Source: Rhabdophis nuchalis
Taxonomy: Eukaryota > Chordata > Lepidosauria > Squamata > Natricidae
Reading direction: 5' to 3'
Assembly (NCBI GenBank): GCA_039707465.1
Contig: CM077643.1
Coordinates: 380,851,919 to 380,915,918, forward strand
DNA: 64,000 bases
Shown here: in pieces, positions 11,941-22,204 of the stretch
Position numbering within the stretch: position 1 is the stretch's first letter
Layout of the letters: each line of letters begins with the position of its first letter
The notes under the pieces: generated by a model
Databases searched by the model: none
What the model saw: only the letters and a program-made list of their open reading frames with translations
Told to the model about the DNA's origin: nothing
Program-made: the position numbers and the translations under genes

Positions 11941-12110
11941 CTAGACCATTTCAAACAAATGGTTTGCTCAATCTCTTCTTAAAAACCTCCAGTGTTGGAG
12001 CACCTACAACTTCTGAAGGTAAGCCACCGATTAATTGTTCTGTCTCCTTTCTCCTTAGTTCCAGGTTGGATCCCTCCTTGATTAATTTCCATCCATTGCT
12101 CTTGTTCTAC
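11941..12110 (-). mobile_element. CR1 fragment
   Basis: ccatttcaaacaaatggtt, ctccagtgttggagcacct and acttctgaaggtaagcc are the reverse of the CR1 ORF2 C-terminus. Confidence 0.85.
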
Positions 12111-12316
12111 AATAATGGTGGAATTATTGCAGTTTTTATTGACGCAGACACCGATTCATCTTCCTTGTTTGCATTACTAAGCTTCAGTTCAGGCGAAAGC
12201 AGACATTATAATTGCTTTCCTGATTAAGAATCAGGAGCCAGGGAGATTAGTTGTCTAATGTGAGTTTCAAGCAGTAGTAAATGCTGAAATCTGGGCTTCG
12301 TTCTATGATCACCACT

Positions 12317-12540
12317 GAGACATGGTGGCGCAGTGGTTAGAGTGCAGTAGTGCAGGCTACTTCTGCTGACTGCTGGCTGTCTAAAATTTGGCAGTTCAAA
12401 TCCCAGCAGGCTCAAGTTTGACTCAGCCTTCCATCCTTCCAAGGTGGGTAAAATGAGAACCCAGATTGTATGGGGCAATATGCTTAGAGAGGGCTTTAGA
12501 GCACTGTAAAGTGCTATATAAGTCTAAGTGCGATATCAGT
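12317..12540 (+). mobile_element. Sauria-type tRNA-derived SINE
   Basis: The head ggtggcgcagtggttagagt (pol III box A region), ggcagttcaaatcccagc (box B), the body (ccttccatccttcc) and the 3' part (tgctatataagtctaagtgc) are all present. Confidence 0.85.
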
Positions 12541-12588
12541 CTATCACTTTGCACTGTAGACAAATCATACAGCTGTTTAAAGCAAAGA

Positions 12589-12654
<66 letters not shown>

Positions 12655-12800
12655 TAAAAAAAAATTTAATTTGTAGACCGCTCCCTCTCCCCGAGGGGAC
12701 TCGGAGCGGTGCACAGGGAAGGTAAAAAACAATAAATATACACACATAATTAAAAGCAAATTAAACATTATCCCTGTGCTAAAATTCCCAGTATTAATCG
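12589..12800 (-). mobile_element. L2 3' end with (AAT)n tail
   Basis: (AAT)n at 12589..12653, then gtagaccgctccctctcccc and cggagcggtgcacaggg, then ccctgtgctaaaattcccag: the L2 3' UTR in reverse. Confidence 0.85.
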
Positions 12801-13499
12801 ATTGATCTCTTTTTTACTTTTGCTCTCTGCCCAAGGGGTAAATAAAAATATGCAAAAATCAGATGACAGATGGCATTTCATGAAAGTAATTAAATTTAAA
12901 AAAAGATGTTGAAATCTTCAGACGCTTTGTACTACAGTTCCTAGAAGTCCCTCAGTCAAATTAAATCAAATGATTTCTGTTTATGGGAAGGCAGCTCAAA
13001 ACATTTTGAGGGCATCAGGTTTCTGACTGCCATTCCAATAGTTGGGGTAACCCAGCTGAAATACTGTCAATCTTTTTTTTTCTTTAATGTATTATTATTT
13101 TTCAAAATGCAGATTACAAAAAAGTGACAAAATAGCTAAATATACTAAAAAAAACCACCTACACAATTAAACAAAACCATATGTAAGTCTAATAAATAAT
13201 GATAAAAATCAAAGTAAACAAAATATTTTAAAAAAACTAAGACTAAAGAAGAAAAAACAAAACCTACTTTATATATAAAATTATTAATAGCCACTAGTTA
13301 CTTATCAATGCCATGTAATTAATTCAAACCATTATTGTAAAATATTTTTAAAAATATCTTCCATGCTAGTACATATGGCTTCATCTTTTGATTAACAGAA
13401 AATATCTCCTTTCCAAAGCAGATGTCTCAAATCCATTGCTTAACATCTGGAAATATGTTTTATTCACATCTTAATTTTTACCTTTAGGGTGCTAGGGAA
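12801..13499. other. AT-rich, no recognised feature
   Basis: Low-complexity A/T stretches; no ORF or transposon end was recognised. Confidence 0.35.
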
Positions 13500-13690
13500 T
13501 TTTAGCCTTATAACTTGGGGATTTTAGCGCAGGGATAATCTTAATTTAATTCGTTTTGATCCATCGTATTTGTTTTATGTATGTATTTTTTTTATAGTAT
13601 TTTAATTTTTTCCCTGTGCACCGCTCCGAGTCCCCTTGGGGAGAGGATGCGGTTATATAAATAAAAATTTGATTGATTGATTGATTAATT
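13500..13690 (+). mobile_element. L2 3' UTR fragment
   Basis: gattttagcgcagggataat, ccctgtgcaccgctccgagt and gaggatgcggttatataaa, ending in (gatt)n. Confidence 0.85.
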
Positions 13691-13784
13691 GGTGACACAG
13701 TAGTTCCTCTGTAAGATAGATGGGTGATTCCAAAATGTGATAAATTATTATTAAATAATTGTTAAATAAATTTTAATATATTAA

Positions 13785-13992
13785 TCACTGGAGACTCACT
13801 GGAGAAGAGCCTAAAGCTGGGAAAGATTGAGGGCAGAAGAAGAAGGGGACGACAGAGAATGAGGTGGCTGGATGGAGTCACCAAAGCAGTAGGCGTGAGC
13901 TTGAATGGACTCCAGAGGATGATAGAGGACAGGAAGGCCTGGAGGAAGGTTGTCCATGAGGTTGTGTCATGACTTTGCAACTAACAACAACA
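13785..13992 (+). mobile_element. BovB (RTE) LINE 3' end
   Basis: Translation contains LEKSLKLGKIEGRRRRGRQR, MRWLDGVTKAVG and DRKAWRKVVHEV, the BovB ORF2 C-terminus. It ends gactttgcaactaacaacaa. Confidence 0.88.
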
Positions 13993-14419
13993 ATATATTA
14001 ATAAATAAATCTCTGGCTACATAACATGAAATTATCCATCTTGAAGATATTCTATGCGGCCAATCTTTTCTTTTCCAGACACAATATTGTTAGAGTTTGG
14101 GCTGTAGAACTGAGCCTTACAAGAAATGGCCACAGCTGGAGAGAGAAAAGGTTCCTTTGGAGCAGTAGATGAAAAACAAAAGAGAAAGTGGAAGAGGATG
14201 TAAATCTGATGCAAGGAGAAAGGAATGAATTGGTAATGGGTGATGGTTAAGAGGCAGAATGCCCTAACTTGTATTTTGTATTTGTCATTTCTCAGAAACG
14301 AAATAAAGTTGTAGTTCAGCATTATTGTGCCTCTTCTGCAGTTGACCGAAAAGTTGCAGTTCAGGATAGACAATGAAAAGGCAAAAGAAAACTTCCCTAA
14401 TTTAAATGTATTCAAGTCT
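13993..14419. other. No recognised feature
   Basis: Upstream flank of the Penelope-like element. It might include its diverged 5' part, but no motif was identified. Confidence 0.3.
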
Positions 14420-14433
14420 CTGGGATCAGTCAA

Positions 14434-14823
14434 ATGACATCTGTGGCATTGCAAGAAATAGTAGAGGGGATGTACATGGATGACACATTTATCATCATCA
14501 AAAGAAATGCACCAAAAGACTTTCACACCTTACTGAACTGCATCTTCCCAGACAGACAATTCCCAACAGAGGAAGAAATGGCTAAACCATTAGCATTTTT
14601 AGTTATGCTTGTCAACAGGCAGGAAGATGAAAGCCTAGAAACCGGAGTTTATCAAAAGGTCACCAACATGCCATACATTAATTCCAACAGTAAACATCCA
14701 CTCTCATACAAAAAGAGTTGCATCAGGGCACTATATGGCAGGGTAAGAACCCACTGTGGTACCCAGCAAGCTAAACAACTGGAAAACAGAGATCTATGTG
14801 AACAATTCAGGCAGAATGGCTGA
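14434..14823 (+). pseudogene. Penelope-like reverse transcriptase fragment
   Basis: A 129-aa open stretch starting just upstream of the YMDD box and covering the RT palm end and thumb start. It ends at a stop at 14821..14823; a (GAAA)n/(GGGA)n/(AATC)n array follows at 14868..14998. The residues after YMDD (TFIIIKRNAPKDFHTLLN) set it apart from CR1 and L2, which have FADDTKL or YADDTQL. Confidence 0.72.
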
Positions 14824-14867
14824 ATTCTGCCACAAGCATTTATTACAAGATGCCTGCACAACATGCA

Positions 14868-14998
14868 AGGGAGAAAAGAAAGAAGGAAAGAAAGAAAGAA
14901 AGAAGGGAGGGAGGGAGGGAGGGAGGGAGGGAGGGAGGGGAGGGGAGGGGAGGAAGGAATCAATCAATTAATCAATCAATCAATCAATCAATCAATAA
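14868..14998. repeat. (GAAA)n, (GGGA)n, (AATC)n compound microsatellite
   Basis: Three adjoining tetranucleotide arrays. A second (AATC)n at 16259..16318 is followed by nearly the same 40 bp (gcagtagaacaaagctt). Confidence 0.95.
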
Positions 14999-15045
14999 TT
15001 TGGCACACACTGCATTTTGAAAGCAGTAGAACAAAGCTTCTGAGA

Positions 15046-15560
15046 CAGAATATAGAATAACAGAGTTGGAAGGGACCTTGGAGGTCTTCTAGTCCAACCC
15101 CCTGCTTAGGGAGGATACACTACATCAATTCAGACAAATGGTTTTTGGGTTTTATTTGTTTTTTTATTAGATTTATATCCCGCCCTTCTCCAGAGAGGAC
15201 CCAGGGCGGCGCACAGGAATTTAAAATACATACAAAAACAAATATAAAATTTAAAAACTCCTGCGCTAAAACCAAATTAAAATCCCCTAAAATAGAAACT
15301 ATCTAAAATAGTCACAGCGGAGGTTACACTGTGACGGCTTGATGAAAGAAGTGTTATCCAACATCTTTAAAACTTCCAGTGTTGGTCCATTCACAACTTC
15401 TGGAGGCAAGTTGTTCCACTGTTTAATTCTTCTGTCAGGAAATTTCTTCTTAGTTCTACGTTGCTTCTCTCCTTGATTGGTTTCCATCCATTGCTTCTGG
15501 TCCTGCCCTCAGGTGCTTTGGAGAATTGCTTGACTCCCTCTTCTTTCTGGCTGAACGTGG
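15046..15560 (-). mobile_element. CR1 3' region, split by an L2 tail
   Basis: gagttggaagggaccttgga through cattcagacaaatgg-like sequence at 15140, then from 15352 atccaacatctttaaaact on to gtgctttggagaattgct. The CR1 ORF2 end reads in reverse. Confidence 0.85.
15145..15352 (-). mobile_element. L2 3' end nested in CR1
   Basis: atttatatcccgcccttctc and cccagggcggcgcacaggaa, then tgcgctaaaaccaaattaaa. Confidence 0.8.
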
Positions 15561-16258
15561 GCATCACACACTCCCCAGAGGCTACCATATGAAGACAAAT
15601 CATGCATTGCAAAGATTGCTTGGAGATAGGAGATACTTCTAATGTCCCGTGAAGACATCCCCAGCACAGATTGCCCCTGTGATTATGTAAGACAGGCCAG
15701 GAGGAAGTTAACCATCAGACTGCAAAAACACAAGCAAGCAGTCAGACAAGGAAACCCGAACTCAATGGGAGCCTCATTGCAATGAACAAAGACATTCATT
15801 CAATCTTGCAGCTACTAAGATTGTTGGCTGAGCAAGTACAAAGATAGTCAGGAAAATGATTAAAGTCTGAGAAATGGGCCTCTTGTCAGTCAACAGGAGT
15901 GCTGATCTTTCACCACCTTATCAAGTACTTGGGAACTGAGGACTTGACAGAACAAGAAAACGATGACTTAATATCTGGTCATGAACACCCTAATCAACAA
16001 ATAAGTATTCACATACAACCAGGTACCACATAAATAGTATGCATAGAATAGCCCAAAGCACACACTCTGCTAGAGAGAAGTTCCTTGATGATGGGCTCTA
16101 GCACGAGTCCAAAAGCTTAGAAGATCCCGGGGACCGACCCAGATTGGATCTGGATCGGTCACATATATTTACCTTCATTTTTGACATAATTCATCCAATT
16201 ATTGTCAGGCTAAGGTTGAAGCTCCATTCATTTATCTTAAATTCCTTTAAATACAGAT

Positions 16259-16282
16259 CATAACTCAATTAATCAATTAATT

Positions 16283-16319
<37 letters not shown>

Positions 16320-16400
16320 CTGCATTTCGGAAGCAGTAGAACAAAGCTTGCAAGACAGAATATAGAGTTGGAAGGGACCTTGGAGGTCTTCTAGTTCTTT
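16259..16400. repeat. (AATC)n and short CR1 tail
   Basis: (AATC)n at 16259..16318, then a 40-bp segment shared with 15010..15050, then gagttggaagggaccttgga (CR1, minus). The pair of similar modules 1.3 kb apart suggests local duplication. Confidence 0.7.
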
Positions 16401-16563
16401 TTTTGGAAACGGTGGAAATCATGTGACCAAAGATGCTAAAAATTCCCAAATGTCTTTTCCTTTGGGAAGCTGCACAGGGCTACAATCTTAAGCCTTATAA
16501 GGAGCGAGTGAAGTTGGTCTGGCTTCAAGGGTTTGTTTTTGCTTTATCCAAAATGCAGACGTA

Positions 16564-17041
16564 CAGTGGTACCTCGGATCACGAACTTAATTCGTGAAAT
16601 GACTCTGGTCGCGATCCGATTTGGTTGTGATGCGAGGCACAATTTCCCATAGGGTTCAATGTAAATCCGATTAATCCGTTCCGACCTTGTTTTTTGGTTG
16701 TGATGCGAGGCACAGTTTCCCATAGGGTTCAATGTAAATCCGGTTAATCCGTTCTGACCTTGTTTTTAAAATGTCCGCGGCTCCAGTTCGTGAAGCGAAA
16801 CGGAGGTCGTGAATCCGGGCATTTTTACGAACTTTTCCGTTCGTGATGCGAGGGCGGAGTTCGTGATGCGAGGCAGAGTTTGTGAAGTGAGGCAAAGTTC
16901 GTGCAGCGGAGCATTTTTTACGAACTTTTCCGTTCGTGCAGCGAAACGGTGTTCGTGAACCGGGGCACATTTTTTGGGAAATTTTTGGTCGTGAAGCGAA
17001 TTGGACGTGATGAGAGGCGTTCGTGGTCCGAGGTACCACTG
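16564..17041. mobile_element. Tc1/mariner (Tigger-like) MITE
   Basis: TIR CAGTGGTACCTCGG at both ends, flanked by TA (16562..16563 and 17042..17043). The interior has a ~75-bp tandem duplication (gttgtgatgcgaggcaca twice at about 16625 and 16699) and repeated gttcgtgatgcgag motifs. The ORFs on the minus strand are not transposase. Confidence 0.82.
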
Positions 17042-17043
17042 TA

Positions 17044-17513
17044 TTTGGTTTTGCTGCCTTTCCCCCTTTTTGGCTGAAACGATCAAATTTAATCAAGTAA
17101 AAATTTCTTAGGTACTGTTGGGTATCAGAAAATGTATCAAATAAGTCAACTTTTTATGTAGTCATAGTTTCCATGGAAAAAGGCATTTCTTTGGAAATTG
17201 TCTTCTTGAAACTCTGCCCTTTGTACGAGATTGTCCAACTATCAAACTGTGTGTAAATTGCATTATAATTTACAACTTTTATGATTTAGACAAGTAAAGT
17301 GTTGTATTTTTGTTAAGGAATGGTGGCAACCAGTCAACACACATGCTTCTCACAAAAGGGACCTTATTATACAATGATTTACAAAATATACTGCATACAG
17401 ATATACTGAAAACATATCACTTACCACTTTTAAAACTTTACACTTTTAAACCTCATTCATTTCTGTTCCAAAATGTTTGTTCTTTTTCAGTCTTATTCCA
17501 ATTTAATTTTCTA
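17044..17513. other. No recognised feature
   Basis: AT-rich unique-looking sequence. Confidence 0.35.
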
Positions 17514-17515
17514 TT

Positions 17516-18460
17516 ACCCTGTTTCCCCGAAAATAAGATCTCCCCAGATAATCAGCCCAATCGGGCTTTTGAGCGCATACGCTGAAATAAGCCCTCCCCA
17601 GAAAATAAGCCCTCCCTGAAATATTGTAACACAGCAGCAGCCATGAGGTGACCACGCTCACCACCTCCTGCACCTCAAAAATAATAAGACCTCCCTGAAA
17701 ATAAGGCCAAGTGCTTATTTCGGGGGTCAAAAGAAAATCAAAAGAAAGTCACTCAAGCGCTTGTGACATCCCGGCTGGATTACTGTAACGCTCTCTACAT
17801 GGGGCTCCCCTTGAGGTGCACTCGAAGGCTACAGTTAGTACAGAATGCGGCCGCGCGGGTGATTATGGGTGCCCCAAGGCAAGCCCACATAACACCTCTC
17901 CTGCGCGAGCTGCACTGGCTGCCTGTGGCCTTTCGAGTGCGCTTCAAGGTGTTGACGACCATCTTTAAATCGCTCCATGGCTCGGGGCCTAGCTATATAC
18001 GAGACCGCCTCCTGCCCCATACATCCCTTCGTCCGATCCGCTCCCACAGAGAGGGTCTTCTCTGGGTGCCGTCGGCTGGGCAATGTCGGTTGGCAACACC
18101 CAGGGGAAGGGCCTTCTCTGTGGCGGGCCCGGCCCTCTGGAACGACCTACCCCCCGACCTTCGCATTACCTCAGACCTCCGCCTCTTCTGCCAACGTCTT
18201 AAGACGTATTTGTTCCAACAAGCCGGCCTAGCTTAGCCTCCCGTTTCTGACTTTTTATGTATAAATTGCAATTTGGCAGGGTTTTAAATGGGTTTTAACA
18301 TGGCCTTAATAATTTAATATGTTTTAATGATGTATATTGTTTTTATTGTGGTTTTAAAAATGCCTGTGCGCCGCCCTGGGTCCTAACAAGGAGAAGGGTG
18401 GGGTATAAATTCAAAAAGAAAAAAAAAATAAGACCCTGTCTTATTTTGGGGAAAACATGG
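17516..18460. mobile_element. TA-flanked DNA transposon MITE (tgtttccccgaaaataag family) with nested L2
   Basis: Ends CCCTGTTTCCCCGAAAATAAG and CTTATTTTGGGGAAAACATGG, flanked by TA. A second copy lies at 20549..20803. L2 sequence is inserted at about 17745..18415. Confidence 0.75.
17745..18415 (+). mobile_element. L2 ORF2 C-terminus and 3' end
   Basis: A 157-aa open stretch (17763..18236): SRLDYCNALYMGLPLRCTRR, LHWLPVAFRVRFKVL and SVAGPALWNDLPPD. It is followed by gcgccgccctgggtcc and an A-rich tail. This is one of the better preserved L2 ends. Confidence 0.88.
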
Positions 18461-18618
18461 TAAATTCAGCTTTAACTTTAAACTTCGTCCTTACTATCTT
18501 ACTCATCTTTCTTTACTTCAGTCTTCTAACCACTCAATGATTCACCTGTTAACCCTCTTCATGGGAACCAAAATTCAAGGCATCTGAAATATGTTAGTTC
18601 ACTTCTATTATTTTATTA

Positions 18619-18750
18619 CAGGAGTGTCATACTCATAATGACACATTGTCATGTGATGTATCAAAACTTTCCCTCCTTTTGTTAAACTGGGAATGGGCAT
18701 GGTCAGCTTGTTACGCATCTGGCCTGCGGGCCATGAGTTTGACACCCCTG
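18619..18750. mobile_element. hAT MITE (ggtgtcaaactc family), worn
   Basis: Ends CAGGAGTGTCATACTC and GAGTTTGACACCCCTG. The target duplication is not preserved. Relatives at 20876 and 53443. Confidence 0.6.
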
Positions 18751-19051
18751 CTTTGTTTTTCTCTCTCCTCCTCCCACTCCCCCCCCCCCAGGTTATTTAT
18801 TTTATTTCTTCCTTCAAGACGTTGAGATTGGATGCTGTCAATGAAAACAGCAGTCACTCATCTTCTGTTGAGGAGGTGGGGTGCCATTCCTTTCTCCCAA
18901 CAACCTGTGTGGGGATTCTCCTTGGGTGATGTGAGTGTGTTGTTTTCCAGCCTCCTCTTCCTCCCATCCCTTACAGATTCCATTCATTTATTTTCTGGCA
19001 CTTCCTTTCTCTGGATTGAGCAGCTGCCACAACCCTTAATTCTGGTTAACT
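18751..19051. other. No recognised feature
   Basis: CT-rich in places; no gene or repeat end was recognised. Confidence 0.35.
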
Positions 19052-19066
19052 AAGAGCTGGCCAATA

Positions 19067-19455
19067 CACTATCAGTTGCATAGAAGGAAAATCAGTACAA
19101 AATGTTTTACAGATGGCACCTGGCACCAACAAGGTTAGCTAAATCTCAACAAATACCTCCCCAAAATGTTGGAAATGTGAATCAATACATATTTTACCAA
19201 TTATGATGGACCGGTGAGGAGGCTAAACATTTTTGGAAAAGGATCGAAAATTGCCTGGCGGCAATAACAAGGGTTAAAATAGAATGGAAACCTTAAGTTT
19301 TTTTATTAGGAATAATGTCTGCGAAATACAAAAAAGAAATCCAATGCTTAATACTATATATAATTACAATAGCAAGGATCGCCTTTGTCCAGAAATGGAA
19401 AATGTGTATTTTACACGTTTGTAAATAAATAAAAAATAAAATAATAAAATAAATA
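19067..19455 (+). mobile_element. 5'-truncated L1: ORF2 C-terminus plus 3' UTR
   Basis: Flanked by 15-bp repeats with one mismatch (aagagctggccaata at 19052..19066; aagagctggtcaata at 19456..19470). Translation gives the L1 ORF2 C-terminal pattern with decayed frames (EEAKHFWKRIENCLA-like, then VFLLGIMSAKYKKEI and IARIAFVQKW). It ends in an A-rich tail. This shows that ORF2-bearing L1s existed in the lineage and could supply enzymes for ORF1-only elements. Confidence 0.7.
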
Positions 19456-19470
19456 AAGAGCTGGTCAATA

Positions 19471-20546
19471 ATGCAAGTGGGCCTTCCCAGCCATCTATTC
19501 TTTCCCCCCCAAGTCAACTTTGTCTGGAATTGCTGAAGCTACTGCCATCTTTGCCTTCAATCACACTTTGGATCCCTCCCCAAAGTTCATGCTATTATTC
19601 TTTATCACCTTGGAATATCGTCTGAATCTAAACTTGACTTTTTTCTATGGGTTTTGTGAATGCTGGTCTTCGCCTTTTGCCCCCTTTCTTCTCCAACCAT
19701 CTCCAGCTCATTGTCTTGGCACTCTTGTGAACATCAGCTTCTTCTCCAACCAATATCATTGACAATGCCAATGTCAAGAAATGCTTTTTGAGTTGACAAC
19801 CGACAATTCTCAATTATGGGAATTCTCAACTGTCCTTAATGTTCTACCTTCCATAAATTTGATTTTACATGCACCTGAGCACACATCCCTGTGAGAAATG
19901 CTAACAAGTGGTTACTAGCCTCGGGACAAGGCAAGCAGAGAATTGCCTTCTCACATGCAGTTCCTTCCTTTTTATTATTTCTGTACTGGACTGGAAAGAA
20001 GGAGACTTGTGAAGCCAGTTTTCAGATCCCTTATTCAGTACAGCCAAACAGCCTAGAGTTGCCCAACCAGAGCCTACCCTGTATATGCCCCATAATCCTA
20101 ACCTTTTTCTGAGGAACCTCTGAGTAAAAGGGGGCTATAGCAAGAAGAATGCTTGGATTTGCACACCATTAGTGCACCAGAATGAGATTTGCTTTGGCTT
20201 CTATTAGTTTCAGTCAATAGACAAACCGACCATGACTTAGCACAAAGTACAATCTAAGTCAAACTTGGCGTCATACTTGGTATGAAATAATTTCCTCTGC
20301 CTCATGCAGAACTATCTTGGTGATTTGAGATTGCTCTGTGTTTGCACAACCTGCTAAATCCAGCAACAAAACAACTATTGTATGCCCATAGCTTGCTACA
20401 CCTAAATAAATCATATTATGACTTAACATGATAACCTGAGTCACAGTATGTTAAGAAAACAGCACACCAAACCACAAATTACTCAACTGCATTTTAGCCA
20501 AGTTTAGTGTATTGTACACAACCTGATTTTATACAAAACCAGGAAA
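19471..20546. other. No recognised gene or repeat
   Basis: About 1.1 kb of unique-looking sequence with only short chance ORFs. Confidence 0.4.
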
Positions 20547-20548
20547 TA

Positions 20549-20803
20549 CCGTGTTTCCCCGAAAATAAGACAATGTCTTAGTTTCTTTTGACCCCCCCAA
20601 AATAAGCATTTGGTCCTATTTTCAGGGAGATCTTATTATTTTTGAGGTTCACGAGGTGGCGAGCGTGGTCACCTTATGGCTGCTGGTGTGTTCCAATATT
20701 TTCAGGGAAGCCTTATTTTCGGGGGAAGCCTTGTTTTAGCACATGTGCTCAAAAGCCCAATTGGGCTTATTATCTGGGGAGGTCTTATTTTCAGGGAAAC
20801 AGG
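20549..20803. mobile_element. TA-flanked MITE (tgtttccccgaaaataag family)
   Basis: Ends CCGTGTTTCCCCGAAAATAAG and CTTATTTTCAGGGAAACAGG. Internal segments read in opposite orientation to the copy at 17516. Confidence 0.75.
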
Positions 20804-20872
20804 ATACCTGATTTTGATTTAGTCTCTGGGACTAAGAAACTTTCTTGGTCAACTGCTGTTAAGGGACAGAAC

Positions 20873-21012
20873 AAAGGTGTCAAACTCGAGGGGTCACAGC
20901 AGTGTCACTTGATGTAGCGGGACTTTCCACCTCCTTTGCTAAACTGGGCGGGGCCTGAGCCAGCACGTAACACATCTGCGAGTATCTGTGAGCCGAGAGT
21001 ATGACTCCCCTG
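20873..21012. mobile_element. hAT MITE (ggtgtcaaactc family), decayed
   Basis: ggtgtcaaactcgaggggtc at the left and cgagagtatgactcccctgg at the right. Confidence 0.5.
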
Positions 21013-21392
21013 GATAGAAAGCAAGCTAAACCATCTTCCTCCTTTCAGATGACATCCACACCAGCAGTGCAGCGACTTTTGATCACTGAAGTCAGATCCA
21101 AAAATTATATGCTAAAGCCTTCACTGGATTAATAATGTTGCGGTCTTCACCTAAGGTTTAATTGATGGCTTGATGATTCACATATGTCAAATCCATGGCT
21201 GGAACTCCTACAACATGCTGAGTCACAAACATGTCTGGTCTTCTGTATTTGATATTTCCCCTGAAACAATAGGCTGACCCAGATTCCACATTCTTCAATC
21301 AAACTCTAAAGCACGGGTAATGTTTTTCCTGGCAGGAGAACAAGCAGAGGTTTAATACAGCCAATTCTAATAAAAACAAAAGCAGAAAAAAA
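21013..21392. other. No recognised feature
   Basis: Unique-looking sequence before the (TAGA)n array. Confidence 0.35.
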
Positions 21393-21458
21393 ATTAGATA
21401 GATAGATAGATAGATAGGTAGGTAGGTAGGTAGGTAGGTAGGTAGGTAGGTAGGTAGG

Positions 21459-21552
<94 letters not shown>
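21393..21552. repeat. (TAGA)n/(TAGG)n microsatellite
   Basis: About 160 bp: TAGA units, then ~11 TAGG units, then ~24 TAGA units. It sits at the 3' end of the CR1 copy, consistent with tail-seeded expansion. Confidence 0.95.
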
Positions 21553-21553
<1 letters not shown>

Positions 21554-21699
21554 ACAGAGTTGGAAGGGACCTTGCTGGTCATCTAGTCCAGTGGTCGGCA
21601 AACCGTGGCTCGCAAGCCACAAGCGGCTCTTTGGCCCCTCGAGTGCGGCTCTTCCTCCACCCTCGTCGACGGCGGGACTCCTTGAGCTCCAGGGATGCA

Positions 21700-22018
21700 C
21701 TCCGGCTGCCCCACAGCCCAAGAGGCAGCTGTAGCCTCCCCAGCCAGCATGCTGGCCATTCGTCTGCTTCCCAGGGGCTGAAGGGGCTCTGCGGGGGGAG
21801 GGTGGGAACTGGTGACCGGTGAGTGAGCCAGTGAGGCAGGCGGACAGGGAATATTGCTGGGCCCCGCCGCAGCACCCGTCCGCCTTACTCACTCACCACC
21901 GGTTGCCAGTTCCCTCCCTCCCCCCGCGGAGCCCCTTCAGCCCCTGGGAAGCAGACGAGTGGCCGGCATGCTCGCTGGGGAGGCTATGGCTGCCTCTTGG
22001 GCTGTGGGGCAGCCGGAG
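21700..22018. repeat. GC-rich palindrome (~140-bp arms) in the hAT element
   Basis: The left arm starts ctccggctgccccacagccc and the right arm ends with its complement gggctgtggggcagccggag. The arms contain ctccccagccagcatg and its partner, centred near 21859, with some mismatches. Confidence 0.75.
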
Positions 22019-22204
22019 CACTTCCCAGGGGCTGAAGAAGCTCCGTGGGGGGAGGGAGGAAACTGGAGGCCAGTAAGCTTGATAAGCAGAAGCCACACAT
22101 AGAACCGGGACAAAATACCCCCAGAATGTAAAAGAGAAAATATTTACAGAATGTACAGGCCATAGATTTACAGTAAGTTGCACAGTCCTGGCTTTGCACA
22201 GGCA

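Larger units (their letters stand above)
14420..16175 (+). mobile_element. Penelope-like element remnant (RT and endonuclease region)
   Basis: The RT part (14434..14823) includes the catalytic box MYMDDTFIIIK, then FPDRQF, LAFLVMLVNRQEDESLETGVY and HPLSYKKSCIRALYGR, the order seen in Penelope-like RTs. After CR1 and L2 insertions, 15645..15800 encodes DCPCDYVRQARRKLTIRLQK, a match to the GIY-YIG endonuclease region, with stops further on. Coding is broken, so the element is dead. Confidence 0.7.

Noticed and set aside
12466..12768. Poly-N and poly-I ORFs
   Set aside because: (AAT)n microsatellite translation.
16671..17096. 141-aa reverse ORF
   Set aside because: Read across a Tigger-like MITE with tandem duplications; not a transposase.
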